Origin: Ursus arctos
Lineage: Eukaryota > Chordata > Mammalia > Carnivora > Ursidae
NCBI RefSeq assembly: GCF_023065955.2
Contig: NW_026622874.1
Coordinates: 6,492,001 to 6,556,000, forward strand
Length of the DNA: 64,000 nt
Direction of reading: 5' to 3'
In this document: one piece after another, positions 21,894 through 33,562 of the stretch
Layout of the letters: every line of letters starts with the position of its first letter
How positions within the stretch are numbered: the first letter of the stretch is position 1
Program-made: the position numbers and the translations under genes
The notes under the pieces: model-generated
The model's database searches: none
What the model was told of the DNA's origin: nothing
Seen by the model: the letters and a program-made list of their open reading frames with translations, nothing else

Positions 21894-23850
21894 TTTTTAA
21901 AACGCACTTAAACAATTCCTCGTTTCTCCACCGATTTTCCCCTACTCCTTCCAATGGGACTTGTTTATTTCACTTTTCCTCAAGGGCCTGATGGGCGCAG
22001 CATCAGCTTGCTGCTACTCTGTGTGTCGCCCGCGTCTGTCTGTCTGTCTGTCTGTCGGCGGTGGAGGCAGGTGCAGCGGGTGGGAGGCGCTTCCCCACCA
22101 GCTCAGGGTCTTCACTGACACGGTCCCAGCGGCCACCGCACACCAGCCTTGCAAGCACACAGGCACCCAGGCCCAGAATAGACCCACCATCCCACAGTAT
22201 GGGGGGGAGAAACCACGCAAACCTTACCCTGAAGGGTTTCAGGGCAGAACAAGAAAACAGCATCTTGATTCGTTAAGCTGCCTCCGGGCTGGGGTTGAGA
22301 GAGATCCAGGGAAGAGTCTACCCTGGTCACAGGACACATGTACCCCCCGCCCCAGGGTCCTGGGACTCCAAGGGCCGCCGCGGGTACCAACTCCGGATGC
22401 CCTGGACAGGCTTCAGAGAGGATGACCAGGACTGTTCACACGACAGGATCGATGTGGGGTTTGCCCAAAAGAAAAGGCGCCTTGTGCAGGCCAGCCGCAG
22501 GCGTCACGACCGCTGCAGCTCTCGTGAAGGTAAAACGCTCTGCAGGTCCGAAAGCTAACAACGCAGAAGTAAAAATAGCCAATCGCACAAGTCCTGAAGT
22601 GTGTTCTCTTCTCGAAGTCCCACAGTGCCGGAGGCAGGAGGTCTGCAGAGCCGACACGGCTCTGTCGCAGTGCAGTTGGCCCGCCCTCCGTAAGAGCTGC
22701 GAGCTCACGGGGTCCAGCACCTGGAAATGTGGCTGATGGGGGCCGGAGGCACCGCCTGGGCCTGGGCGCAGAGCAAGGCAGGGCTGACCCGAGGCTGCCT
22801 TCTGCTTTCCCAAAACTGCCCTCAGGGGCCCAGATGCTGCTGCAGATGGGATTTCTCCCTCCCTCGGGGTTGGGCGTAAGGCACACTGATTACCAGCACC
22901 GCCCTGTCCCCACCCGGGTGCCTCAGCTCTGCAATGACAGTCCCTCCACCCTCATCTAAAGCTGCCTGGAGGACAAAAGGACAGGTCTCCTAAATGCCCC
23001 CAGCCCTGCTGAGCATCTGCAAAGAGAGATAGAAACCGGAATTAGCTGTTATGCAGGAGCTTTGCCCTCCCCAGGAAAACCTGGGGGAGATGCTGATCTT
23101 TGTGCCTCCTGGGAAGGGAGCCTCCTGAGAGGGGGTGTGGGCACCCACAATGCTGGGGATGAACTCCCGGACCCCCCTGAGTGGGCCTTTGTTCTCTCCT
23201 GGGAGAGCTGGTCACACCCCTCTCCAGCCAACATGGGTGTCAGGTGGGGCCCAGCTGAGTCAGGGGTGGGGGCTGGTGCAGGTCAACCTGCAGGAACCCT
23301 CTTCAGTCACCAGCTTTGATGTCACTCGTGGACACCAATCGAGGCAGCCTTTTCAAATTACTTCTGTTTGTCACAGGACTGGTTCAACGTAACAAAAAGC
23401 ATCCAGTATGAAGTCATCTCAACTAACTCTTTTTATTTAAAACACACTTCTGTGAAGTCTGGGACGGTTCCTTCGTCACCTTGTAAAACGAGGTTCTCCC
23501 CACCCCCTGCCCCTGGCCACAGCAGGTGCAGAGGCTAGCCTGGGGACTGGGTCCCGTATGAAGATGCTCGTCAGAGACCGTGGATCACACGGAGAACGGC
23601 GAACGCAGGTACACTGATCCTAGGTTCCCTAGCTGTATGTGCCGGCCCTGTCACCCCGCCGTCTGGCTGGGGGTCTTGCAGGCATGCAAATTAGGTACCC
23701 AAATATATTCCTGCAGACAGGATATTTTATCAGGATGCAGGCAGCCCTCAGGGGCTGGTACTGACACGTGCGCTCGACGCAAATGTCCTCCTGTCCCTTA
23801 GAACAGAACCAGAATTCTGAGGGAAGTCTTGTTCTCTTAGTTCTTCTTCT
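21894..23850. other. Unique intergenic DNA
   Basis: About 2 kb without a confident repeat. It contains a short (GTCT)n run near 22035-22055. Open frames on both strands (e.g. 22413-22886 minus) overlap and have no recognisable domain. Confidence 0.5.
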
Positions 23851-24026
23851 ATTTTATTTTATTTTATTTATTTGAGAGAGAGAGCAGTGGGGAGGGGCAG
23901 AGGGAGAAGGATAAGCAGACTCCCAGTCAAGCAGGGAGCCCGATGCAGGGCTCAATCCCAGGACCCCAGGATCACGACGTGAGCCGAACGCAGACGCTTA
24001 ACTAACTGAGCCACCCAGGCGCCCCT
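23851..24026 (-). mobile_element. SINEC, antisense
   Basis: (ATTTT)n start, GA-rich body, 'gggagcccgatgcagggctc', 'gatcacgacgtgagccgaac', ending 'gccacccaggcgcccc'. 'ttcttctt' occurs on both sides as a likely duplication. Confidence 0.95.
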
Positions 24027-25030
24027 CTTCATTCTTCTTAAGCTGCCCTTCCCGACAAGCCCCTTAGCGAGCACGGAATGAAAGCAGACCTTAATCAGGT
24101 CTCCCCCAGCCCAAGACAGAGCATGTAAACCTAGCACGCAGCGATCACGTCTGCCCGGCTTCCCGCATCCCCAGCCTGGCATCCCCTGCAAACAGCTGCT
24201 CAGGGGCACCAGATGGCTTCGGACGATATTGGCAAAGCACGTCCTCTACCGGAAGCCCGTGTGTCTGGGCGCCACTGGCCCACAATGGACCAGGCAGTGT
24301 TCCTTGTCCCCTGGCCACAACAATTGGTTTAGAAAGGGACACAGGACCTCATTAGGCTTCCTGAGATTAATTTATAAACCCCGGGAGAGAGCCTCCTTCA
24401 TCGGGAGTTGCCAAGCAAGGCAGTCAGCGGCCACAGAGCAAGTGACATGAGCAGGGGTGAGCTAGGCCAATGGGGAGGGAGATCCTGAGCACCTTATCTG
24501 GGCACCCGGACCCCGCCGCGCCAAAAGCCACAGGAACCCTGTGACGCACGCAAACGGAATTTCTTTTTACAAGGCAGCTCGGTTTTTCTGCCAAACCCAA
24601 AGTTCTGATAATTGTGTATCCGTGCTGTGGCTCTCCTGTCTCCTCATGGTGGTCGCTTGGCCATGATTAATACGTGCTCATTGACTTACTAATTAAAGTG
24701 ATAGATAGCAGCAAGCCCCCACGGTTGTCCTCGGAAGGCGGCTGAATTAACCCCTGCGGGACCAAAGAGTCACCGCTGCTCCTGCCCCACTCGTCAGAAA
24801 CGTGTACCTAGACGATGTCCAAATGCTTCCCGGACAGTATTACTACCTGTTAACTTGTCAATTGCCCCCTTGGCCACTCAGGTCTGTGTAGTCAGCTTGG
24901 GAGGAGGAAATCCTTTTTAGAATGGGTCCACCCAGCCTGTGGTCACTCTGTTAGGGTCACCCAGAACCCAACACCAACAGCTCACAAGCACGAGCAGGAC
25001 AATATTGCATATTTAGTCTTACCTAGGTAT
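24027..25030. promoter_or_regulatory. Repeat-free block with AT-rich homeodomain-type sites
   Basis: About 1 kb without repeats. Within 24590-24800 lie 'ttctgataattgtg', 'catgattaatacg', 'ttactaattaaagtgatag' and 'gctgaattaac', and 24355-24375 reads 'gagattaatttataaac'. The contrast with the surrounding GC-rich DNA, and the absence of transposons, fit a conserved noncoding element. This is inference; it needs an alignment to other mammals. Confidence 0.3.
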
Positions 25031-25459
25031 TTTCTTTTTATTTTTAAGATTTTATTTATTTATCCTAGAGACAGAGAGAGTAGGGAGTGGGGGTGGGGGT
25101 GGGGAGCAGAGGAAGAGGGACAGGCAGACTCCATGGTGAACGCAGAGCCAGACACGGAGCTCGAGCCCACGAGCCCACAATCATGACCTGAGCCGAAATC
25201 AAGAGTCAAACACCTGGGGCGCCTGGGTGGCACAGGGGTTAAGCGTCTGCCTTCGACTCAGGGCGTGATCCTGGCGTTATGGGATCGAGCCCCACATCAG
25301 GCTCCTCCGCTATGAGCCTGCTTCTTCCTCTCCCACTCCCCCTGCTTGTGTTCCCTCTCTCATTGGCTGTCTCTATCTCTGTCGAATAAATAAATAAAAT
25401 CTTTAAAAAAAATAAAAAAAGAGTCAGACGCCTAACCGACTGAGCCATCCAGGCGCCCC
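25031..25459 (-). mobile_element. SINEC, antisense, split by a younger SINEC
   Basis: Left part 25031-25215 (T-run to 'gagccgaaatcaagagtcaa') and right part 25420-25459 ('gactgagccatccaggcgcc') make one antisense SINEC. The 25216-25419 copy sits inside it. Confidence 0.92.
25216..25419 (+). mobile_element. Bear-type SINEC nested in another SINEC, sense
   Basis: Complete copy from 'ggggcgcctgggtggcacag' to 'cgaataaataaataaaatct' plus poly-A. The duplication agagtcaaacacct / agagtcagacgcct (25202-25215, 25420-25433) is made of host SINE sequence, which proves the nesting order. Confidence 0.95.
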
Positions 25460-25743
25460 AACACTTACCTGCATATTTTAACATCCAGTTTTGTTACTTA
25501 GTTCCGGAGGTCAAGATGTCCCCAGTTCTCCAGAGGTCATGAGGCCTCGGCCAATGGATTTAACCAAAATCCCAAAGGAATTATTTGAGGAACCAGAAGG
25601 ACTGTTACTAAATTTAAAATGAGAAATTTGACATTTAAGATTTAACTGACGAGAAGCTCAGAAACTTACATCGTCCACGCTGAACATTGTCTTCTTGGTA
25701 AGCAAATCTACTTGAGACATTGAATTAAGAAAGCCACTGGGTC
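25460..25743. other. Unique intergenic DNA
   Basis: About 280 bases, AT-rich, nothing recognised. Confidence 0.5.
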
Positions 25744-25946
25744 GGGGCGCCTGAGCGGCTCAGTCGTTAAGTGTCTGCCTTCGGCTCAGGGTGTGATCCC
25801 AGAGTCCTGGGATCCAGCCCCGCATTGGTCTCCCTGCTCCGCTGGGAGCCTGCTTCTTCCTCTCCCACTCTCCCTGCTTGTGTTCCCTCCCGCTGGCTCT
25901 CTCTATCTCTGTGTCAAATAAATAATTTTAAAAAATGATAAAATCT
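25744..25946 (+). mobile_element. SINEC, sense (outer of a tail-nested pair)
   Basis: 'ggggcgcctgagcggctcag' head through 'gtgtcaaataaataatttta' and 'aaaaatgataaaatct'. The next SINE landed in this tail. Confidence 0.93.
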
Positions 25947-26149
25947 GGGGCGCCTGGGTGGCACAGCGGTTAAGCGTCTGCCTTCGGCTCAGGGCGTGAT
26001 CCCAGCGTTATGGGATCGAGCCCCACATCAGGCTCTTCCACTATGAGCCTGCTTCTTCCTCTCCCACTCCCCCTGCTTGTGTTGCCTCTCTCGCTGGCTG
26101 TCTCTATCTCTGTCGAATAAATAAATAAAATCTTAAAAAAAAAAATTTA
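25947..26149 (+). mobile_element. Bear-type SINEC inserted in a SINE tail, sense
   Basis: Complete copy 'ggggcgcctgggtggcacag' to AATAAATAAATAAAATC plus A-run. The 17-bp duplication aaaaaatgataaaatct (25930-25946 and 26150-26166) comes from the tail of the preceding SINE. Confidence 0.95.
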
Positions 26150-26166
26150 AAAAAATGATAAAATCT

Positions 26167-26589
26167 TTAAAAAAAATGATAATAAAATCTTAAAAAAAAA
26201 AAAAAGAAGGAAAAGAAAAAGAAAGCCACCGGATCAATACAAAGCAAAACACGTGGTGTGGGATGATCACGTGGCCTATTTTCTTCAAGCTGAAAGAACC
26301 ACATAGCGGTGTTAGTGCAGTGGTCAGACGGTCCTTCGCTCTGGTCAGAGCCCCCACCCCAACAGACAGAGTCACATAACAGCTCCCTTCCTCTGCCTCC
26401 TTCCAGTGCGTCCGACTGTTTTCATCATCCAAGGCCGGTTTCAACATGACTCAGAAGAAGGCAACCAAGAATAAGAAGGACCCAAACCCCTCTCTGCTGG
26501 GCACTGCTGATTGCCTGCCCCGCACTCACCCCCCCCTCCCCCAACAGAACGCCAGCGTAGCTCAGGTGTCGTGCTGACCCCATGCCACC
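26167..26589. other. A-rich tail remnant and unique DNA
   Basis: Starts with (AAAATCTTTAAA)-like tail debris and an A-run to about 26220, then unique DNA without a recognised feature. Confidence 0.5.
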
Positions 26590-27005
26590 CACATGCTTTA
26601 GAGGAAGTCCAACTACCACCAGCTCTAGGAGCAGGTCTGATTAATCTCAGCGTGTTCTGGTCTCCCTCGAAGTGGTTGGTTCTAGAAAGGGACTGTGACT
26701 TAATTTAAGCCAAAGAGGTACACAGCTTCTGGGAAGTTAGCCTCCCTTTCTTCCCGTGGGATGTTCTCCTGTTTGACCATGAGGCTGAATTGGGGCTACC
26801 GTCTTGCACCAGCTTGAAGATGAAGCCAGCCCAGGGGAGGGCCAAGGGAGAGGAAACAGAACCAGAGTTTCTGGGTGGTGTCCACATGGACAGGACATCG
26901 GGGGCCGGGGGACAGGCGCACACAAGATGGCAGCTGTCTTCATTGTTCAAGCCAGCGGAGCTGTGTTTTTCTTTACTTGCAGCCCTAGGCAACCTAGCTG
27001 AAACA
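26590..27005 (+). mobile_element. Degraded ERVL-type LTR, sense
   Basis: 'gaccatgaggctgaattggg', 'agatgaagccagcccagggg' and the end 'ttgttcaagccagcggagct' with 'ctttacttgcagccctaggc' resemble the 3' half of a common ERVL-type LTR ('...tgtttaagccactttgagttgggttttctgttacttgcagcc...'). Boundaries are approximate and the family is not assigned. Confidence 0.4.
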
Positions 27006-27169
27006 TTCCCTCATTTGAGGACTATTTGGGGAGACAGGTGTGTTTGTTTGGTATCCTAGGGCAGAGCATAATAAGCTCCTCTCCTTTCACAGAGCTATTT
27101 CATTAAACTCTGAGCCAATGTGTGTAGAACAAGGACCCTTGCGACCAAATCCCTAATTAGCTCATAACC

Positions 27170-27610
27170 TTCATTTCCTCCCATTCATAAGCGTCTCAAC
27201 AAAAGAGGATGTCAGCCACCTCCATTTTGACCTTGGTCTGTACTTTCTAACTGATACTGTTCTTCTCTCCAACTTATCTCTTAACTCAGGCAAACACCCG
27301 GCAGGCAAAGCATCGCTGATGGGAACTGAAACTACGCCCTAGCAATAGGGACTGCTCTGGGCCTCCTGACGGATCCCAAGACAATGACAGGCCTAACCCT
27401 CACCACCCACCTGCACAGACCTACCGACCTTTGTCCCACATTTTCCTTATATAAACCTAGAAGTATTTTCAGCACTTTGGAGACCTTCTTTGAGATGCAA
27501 GTCTGCTGTCTTCCCGGTGTTGGCCTCCCTGAAATAGATCCCTTTCTTGTTTCACCATCACCCGACTCTCTGCCTTTGATTTTGTCTGTGGGGAGTGGCC
27601 AAACCTGCTC
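27170..27610 (+). mobile_element. Candidate class I (gamma-like) solo LTR, sense
   Basis: Contains a U3-like AC-rich part, a TATA box 'ccttatataaacc' near 27445, a polyadenylation-like 'ctgaaatagatccctttctt' near 27528-27550 and a following T/GT-rich segment. This spacing and order match retroviral LTRs of the ERV1 class. No internal viral genes are adjacent. I cannot name the family or see clean ends. Confidence 0.4.
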
Positions 27611-27924
27611 TGTCTGGGACCCCAGAGGCAGGTGGTCTCACCCTCCACCATCCCAGCTGCACACACCCAAGAGGAAAAGAACGGGAGGAAAGATGAGATA
27701 GTAAGACTCATGCTAGGGAGAGCTGGAGGGTTTTCCATAGGACAGCGTGGCCTTTGGGGTCAAACTGTTGCTCCAGCCAACAAGCAGCTCACCAGAAGGC
27801 TGATTCAGAAAGCCTGTGGGGTGGAGGAGCTCCAGGCCTGGGCTAGGGGTCTGCTGCTCTGTCTGAGGTAGCAGGAGGGAGGGGAAGGGAAACCAAGAGT
27901 TACATTATCCAAAAAAGCTGTCGA

Positions 27925-28130
27925 GGGGCACCTGGGTGGCTCAGTCGGTTGAGCGTCAGACTCTTGATTTCAGCCCCAATCATGATCCCAGGTCATGAGA
28001 TCGAGCCCCAAGTCCCACTCCATGCTCAGCGGGGAGTTCGTTCAAGGTTCTCTCTACTGCCCCTCCCCCCACTCACACACATGTGCACGCACACTTTCTC
28101 TCTCTCACTAAAAAATAAATCTTGAAAAAA
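27925..28130 (+). mobile_element. SINEC, sense
   Basis: 'ggggcacctgggtggctcag', 'tcggttgagcgtcagactct', 'tgatttcagccccaatcatg', CT/CA-rich body and 'aataaatcttgaaaaaaaa' tail. A weak duplication (aaaaagctgtc / caaaactgtcc) flanks it. Confidence 0.93.
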
Positions 28131-28383
28131 AACCCCACAAAACTGTCCAAAGCCAGCCCCAATGTACCTGGATGCCTGCCTCACCCTTCCCAGATAAGAC
28201 TGCTCCAACCTCTCTTTGATGTGCAAAATCCTAACATGTGAATATTCACCAAAATCCCTTTAAAACATTGTGATGAAGAATAAAACTGGGGAACAGACAG
28301 AATAAAACAAAGGTGGCTCACCAATGCCCGTAAGCAGATTATGGGAAGCCACGTTTATTTCATTTCTTAAAAGCATTAAGTGA

Positions 28384-28498
28384 GGGGCCTGGGTGGCTCC
28401 GTCGGGTGAGCGACCAACTCTTGATCTCAGGGTCATCAGTTCAAGGCCCACACTGGGCTCTGCGCTGGGTGTGGGGCCTACTTAAAGAAAAGAAAAAG
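28384..28498 (+). mobile_element. Short SINE of the tRNA-Lys family, sense
   Basis: 'ggggcctgggtggctccgtc', 'aactcttgatctcagggtca', 'cagttcaaggcccacactgg', 'gctggg' and 'tgtggggcctacttaaag'. This is the short older form that ends soon after the tRNA-related part instead of carrying the CT-rich body. Confidence 0.8.
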
Positions 28499-29068
28499 TA
28501 CATATTAACAAAGGTGACTGGGAAGATGCTGGAAAGGAGAGCACTGAGGGGACACGCGCTATTGAAACATACCAGATACTGACACATATCGGAGAATTTC
28601 AATAATGAAAACAACTTGAACAGACTGACATGGAACAGAAAAGACATTTGACACTGGGCTGTCAAATACTGGGATTTAATTTTGTAAACTACACAAGAGA
28701 CCCTGAAATGGACAGGCGAGAAGATGAACCAGTCGGTGAAGAGGCTGGGAAAACTCGATGGTCGTCTGGAAAAAACATTCAGTCGGAGGCAGGCCTCACA
28801 CCGCACAACAGCATGGGCCGGGAGAAATTCCAAACACACTGTATGTAAAAGCTTAAATTGAAGGACGTGAAAGACAACAGAAGGACCCAGGAGACGACAC
28901 ATCCTGGGCCCAGTTCAGGCACCTCCCCAGGCCGGCCGTGGACTGATGAGACCTTAGGTCTCTCCCTTCTCCCTCCAAGGGCTTCTCTGCAGCATGGCGG
29001 CGAAAGCCCCCATTGGGAGGCAACCAGTTCTGTCTTTTGTGGGACCGTGGTCTGCTGGATAGCATGCT
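28499..29068. other. Unique intergenic DNA
   Basis: No confident repeat. Possibly old LINE-derived around 28560-28860 (A-rich, many short AAA/GAA runs), but I cannot match a family. Confidence 0.4.
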
Positions 29069-29253
29069 TTTTTTTTTTTAATTTATTTTTATTAATTTTA
29101 GTGGGGGGAAGGGGCAGAGGGATAGAGAGAATCTCAAGTGGACTCCCCACTGGGCACAAAGCCCAACTTGGGGCTCAATCTCATGCCCCTCTTATCTTGA
29201 CTTGAGCCAAAATCGAGTCCTACGCTCAACCGACCGAGCCCCCCAGGCGCCCC
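29069..29253 (-). mobile_element. SINEC, antisense, with duplication
   Basis: T-run, 'gtggactccccactgggcac', 'cttgacttgagccaaaatcg', ending 'cgagccccccaggcgcccc'. The duplication tggatagcatgct / tggataccatgct (29056-29068, 29254-29266) has one mismatch. Confidence 0.95.
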
Positions 29254-29589
29254 TGGATACCATGCTATCTTTAGCCTGTGCCTTCTGCCTCTCTTCCTCT
29301 CACACCCTCTCCTGGCCTGGGGGGTAGGGTGGGCTGCGTCTCCCGATAAAGCAATGTCTAGCTTTGCCTCCTGCTGTTCACTAGGTAACCTGGCTAAAAC
29401 AAGGGAGAAGAAAGCCTGGTGGACTTCCTTTGTAATCCTGGGGTGAGAAAGGCCCCTCCCGCTAGGGCTCAAAATCCCAGAGCCGTAGAAGAGAAGATTG
29501 GCTAATTTAAACACATAAAAATAAGAACACCATAGGCTTAGGCAAAATCAGACCACAAACAAACTCAGGGAAGTAATTACGATTCTTAT

Positions 29590-30165
29590 TCAGACTAGGG
29601 CTTAATCTGCCTAACATATTAAAGACCCGGAAATCAACAAAACAAAGACTCACTGCTCAGTAGAAGAGGGGCTAAGGATTGTAACGTTTGCAGAAAAGGA
29701 AATACTATTGGCCCTTAAGCAGGCAAACAGCCTCCACCTCGTGCATAACAAACAAAAATGCAAAATACATCCTCACTGAGAAATACATAAAGAATTCTCA
29801 TAACACTGTCTTAAGACAAATAACTCAATAAAAAAAAGAACGAGACAGGGCTTTGAGAAGACATTTCGGAAAAGGTTACAAACGGCCAATATGCACACGA
29901 AAGGATGCTTGACGTCTTTAATCATCAGGGAAATGCAGACCGACTCTGTGATTAGATAACCACCAGACCCACTAGAATGGCTACAATTTTAAAGACCGTA
30001 CAAAGTGTCGAGAAGTATGGGAAGCTATTGGAATCTTCTTGGGAGTGTAACACAGTACACCTACTTTGGAAAGCAGTTGGCTAGTTTCTTATCAGCTTAA
30101 ACATACATGTTTTGTATTACTCAGAAATTCTACTTCTAGTAATTACAAAAAAGAAACGAAAGCAT
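29590..30165 (+). mobile_element. Old L1 ORF2 end / 3' region, sense
   Basis: 'gagaagacatttcggaaaag', 'gttacaaacggccaatatgc', 'atcatcagggaaatgcagac', 'cactagaatggctacaattt', 'ctactttggaaagcagttgg' and 'ctcagaaattctacttctag' follow an L1ME/HAL1-like element in order. It is riddled with stops. Confidence 0.8.
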
Positions 30166-30247
30166 ATGGGGAGGGGAGGGAGAGGAAGAAGGGAGGGGAG
30201 GGAAAATTCTCCGGGTCTCCCGGCACCACCCAGGAATAGCCAGTGTT

Positions 30248-30418
30248 TGTTTTTTTGTGTGGTTTTGTTTTGTTTTGTTTTAAAGATTTTATTTATTTAT
30301 TTGACAAAGAGAGAGCGCGCACAAGCAGGGTGAAGGGCAGAGGGAGAAGCAGACTCCCACCGAGCAGGGAGCTCGAGGCGGAACTCCATCCAACCAGCTG
30401 GGCCACCCAGGGGCCCCC
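30248..30418 (-). mobile_element. SINEC, antisense, internally deleted
   Basis: T/G-rich start, 'aaagattttatttatttatt', GA-rich body, 'ctcccaccgagcagggagct', then a jump to 'gctgggccacccaggggccc'. The segment between the tRNA B-box region and the head is shortened. Exact duplication agccagtgtt at 30238-30247 and 30419-30428. Confidence 0.92.
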
Positions 30419-30428
30419 AGCCAGTGTT

Positions 30429-31149
30429 AACATTATGTGACCACCAGCTCGCACACAGAGAGGGTTTGGTCAAGCTGTGTGTCCAGGCTGTGACAAGTCC
30501 TCCCTCGGGGAGGGCCTGAGCTGGGGGGGGGGGTGCAATGCTCCCCCAGCCAACCCTCCCAGGCATCACACATGTGCCCAGTATCAGGGCCCAGTCAGTC
30601 ACTTGGGCAAGAAGAGCCAAGCTCCCCTCGCTCGGCCCGTTCCATCTGTTCTGCTCAGACACCAGCCGCCTGCCGAGACTTCCCAGCTCGCCAGGGATGT
30701 GTCGGATGTGCTAGTGAGCAAGTGCTGGCTGTCCCATGCCAGCTGCTACTCACTCTTCCTCCCTCTCCTGCTCTCCAGGGACAGGCCTCTCCAGGCACGG
30801 CTGCTGTTGGGGCCTCGGCCGACGACCCAGCATCGTGGGGGAGCCTCGCTGGTGCTGTGGCTGGAGCCACGCACCCACCATTGCCCCCACGGCCCCTGCG
30901 GCCACTGCTCGGTCTGCCATTACTGATGTGGCTGATATGCTGGGCCCCTCAAGCTGCCCACGCTGGGCAGTGGTCTGTGGCCATGCGGGAAGGACAGCAT
31001 CTTCCAGAATGTTTCCAGGGAGGTCCTGAGGCTGGGCTGCCTGTGCACCCTAATGACTGGGTACATCCCAGCTGACTCCTCGACCCCCAGTCCAGCCCAG
31101 ATGAAGGGTCTGATGCAGGCCCAGTGGCCCCATCCGCATGTGACGCCAA
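30429..31149. other. Unique or LTR-derived intergenic DNA
   Basis: GC-rich, with overlapping frames on both strands. It may be the 5' part of the LTR whose end is recognised at 31150, but I see no clear family match. Confidence 0.35.
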
Positions 31150-31280
31150 GAGCCCTGGGAGCCACTGACCGCAGAGCCTGGTTAGCTGTGGACTTTCCTG
31201 TTACATGAAATAATCATATTGTCTAGATCATTTTGAGCTGTGGGTTTTGTTTCGAGCAATTGGAAGTATCCTAATGGAGT
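31150..31280 (+). mobile_element. 3' end of a degraded ERVL-type LTR, sense
   Basis: 'gttacatgaaataatcatat', 'tgtctagatcattttgagct', 'gtgggttttgtttcgagcaa' and 'ttggaagtatcctaa' resemble the LTR end also seen at 26590-27005, here with a degraded polyadenylation region. Confidence 0.5.
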
Positions 31281-33365
31281 ATGTTGAATTAGAGAATTTA
31301 GTGAATATAGCTTGTCCGCCCTCTTACCCTCTCTGGTCCATGGAGAGCAAAACTAGTGAAAATCCACATAGCAAATCTCACACGGGCTCCCAGCCCCCCC
31401 TTCCCCTTGGGCCACCAGGAGACCATCCCCCAGCAACTCCCGCGTCCTGGGAAGTGGCCGTAGCAGGTGGCTGTGGGCCAGGACTGCAGACTTGGAGGAC
31501 GGTTAGAGGGCAGAGGTGGAGTTCTGATGGGCACTCGAATCTCATTACTGCTGTGAGACCTCCAGCGCATTGTTTGGCCTCCTTAAACCCCAAGGCCTTA
31601 CCTGGGAACTGGAGAGAATGCAGTATCCACCCTAAAGGGTCACCCATTCATGCATTGACGCCCGGCAGGCTGAGAGCCGCCCACGCGCCCCTGTCCCAGC
31701 ACCAGGACACATCGTAAAGATCCCATGACACGTGAGGGAAAAGGTGTGTTCCATAGATGTTGGTTTTTCACCGGACCTCAGGGAGTTATAACTTTCTGGG
31801 GGTCGGGAAGCCAGGCCTGGGGGAATCGAGCCCCGCCAGCCCACAGCAGAGAAGCATTATTCCCTTCTGCCTCCTTCCCGTGTTTCCCGGTCCAGTGCTG
31901 GACACACCTGGCAAGGGGGTGGGTCTGTGACGGTCGTGGGGGTGACCTGGGTGCCGAGGGTTACAACGAGCCCATGCCCACCCCTTCAGCCAGGTCGTCC
32001 CGCATGTCAGCACCCCATCGAGGATGCAGGCAAAAGGCACAGGGCTGGACCTGCCCCCCTCCCCCGCCCTGCACGTGGCAAACCCAGAGGGGCAGGAGTC
32101 ATATTTCCAGCACAGCTCAGACCCCCCTGAGCAGTGGGGGGGGGGACGGGACGGGCAGCAAAAGCAGGCCTGGGGCTCCCCAGAGAAACAGTAGATCGGC
32201 CATTAACTTAATTCTTCTCAGTAGACGTCTCCTTGAGTTTTATGAAAACCCGTTTGCCTCTGATAGGCAAGGGCAAATCCATCAGGAAAGCTGATACCCC
32301 CCCCCCCAGGGCTTTGCTTCAGAAGAAGGGAGTGTGGGCTGCTCCCTGCCCTGCCGACTCCCTAGCCACTGCTCCGGCTCCTGCCGCCACCATCCCACAT
32401 TCTGAATGGAGACACAGGGCTTTCCGGTCCCTCTTTCCCGTTCCTGCTTGGTTCTGCCTTCGGACACACTTCCCATCACGGAGTCTGGGCCACCTCCATC
32501 ACTCTGGCGGGCCAGCCATTCTCATCCACATCCACGGTGGATGCAGCCGCCCACCTGGAGCCCTCCCAGGCTCTGGGACCCCCGCGATCCCCTCCCTGCT
32601 GCAAGCCCAAGATGACAGAAAACCCCACAGCTCTGGGGCCCTCCAGAAGGAAGACCCAGAGCCGTGAGGCTCACCTCCTGGGGTAAAAATCTCTGACCCC
32701 CAGCACTCGGCCCAGAGGAAAATGATGGGCAGAGTTCATACTCTGAGCCCAAAGAAATGCCCAGCCCCGCAGAGGTAAGCCAACAGCTCCAAAGCGAAGC
32801 CTGGCTGTCCCTCCACAGGGATAACCTAATTTGACTCCCATCCCTGTTCCGCACCGTCTCCAGCAGGGACAGCATCTTCATTACCGTGCTGGCGTCTGGA
32901 GCCCGCAGGAGCCAGCCCAGCCTCCGGGTAATTGAAAATTGATGACAGCCTCTGGGTGAGGGACAGGCTCTGCCCAGCCCCAGGGCCTCGGGGCCTCACT
33001 CCAAGCCATGTTCCCGCAACCCTGCTCCCTCTCCTGACTGATATTGTGTCGTCCCAGCCATTCCAGTCCATCCCAGGGACACAGCACTAACCCACCCCCA
33101 GGGGGTCCAGGTGCCCAAACTGGGAAGGATCTTGACGGCCTCCTCCGGCTGCCACCATCCCCCAGCATGGTTCCCGACACGCAGGGCAGCATTCGAGTCT
33201 TAACCAGAGGACTTGAACAGCCCACCTCCTCGTTCATCTGGGGATTGATATTTTTTACTTTCACTTATTTAAAAAACAAAAAACTTCTTCAATGTGGTTC
33301 AATCCGAGTTGTGACTCAGTGTAACAATTAGGCAATCTGAACTTTGGCATCTAAACCTCCGAACA
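31281..33365. other. Unique intergenic DNA with a MIR scrap
   Basis: About 2.1 kb. 31490-31625 has MIR-like phrases ('ctgctgtgagacctccagcg', 'ttgtttggcctccttaaacc'). The remainder is unrecognised. Frames on both strands lack domains. Confidence 0.45.
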
Positions 33366-33562
33366 GGGCGCCTGGGGAGCTCAGTGGGTTAAGCGTCTGC
33401 CTTCGGCTCAGGTCATGATCCAGGGTCCTGGGATCGAGTCCCATGTCAGGCTGGTGTCTCAGTGAGGAGTCTGCTTCTTCTGCCTGCCGCTCCCCCTGCT
33501 TGGGCTCTCTCTCTCTGTCAAGTAAATAAATAAAATCTTCAATAATAATAATAATAATAAAT
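33366..33562 (+). mobile_element. SINEC, sense, ending in (AAT)n
   Basis: 'gggcgcctggggagctcagt', 'aggtcatgatccagggtcct', 'cttcttctgcctgccgctcc', 'aagtaaataaataaaatctt'. The tail has turned into an AAT microsatellite (33541-33562). Confidence 0.95.

Noticed and set aside
26119..26140. AATAAA motifs as polyadenylation sites of genes
   Set aside because: Nearly all AATAAA clusters in the window are the (AATAAA)n tails of SINEC copies.
30477..31075. Overlapping plus-strand frames (149 and 180 codons) as a small gene
   Set aside because: Two different frames are open over the same DNA, no domain is visible, and the segment adjoins a recognisable LTR end.
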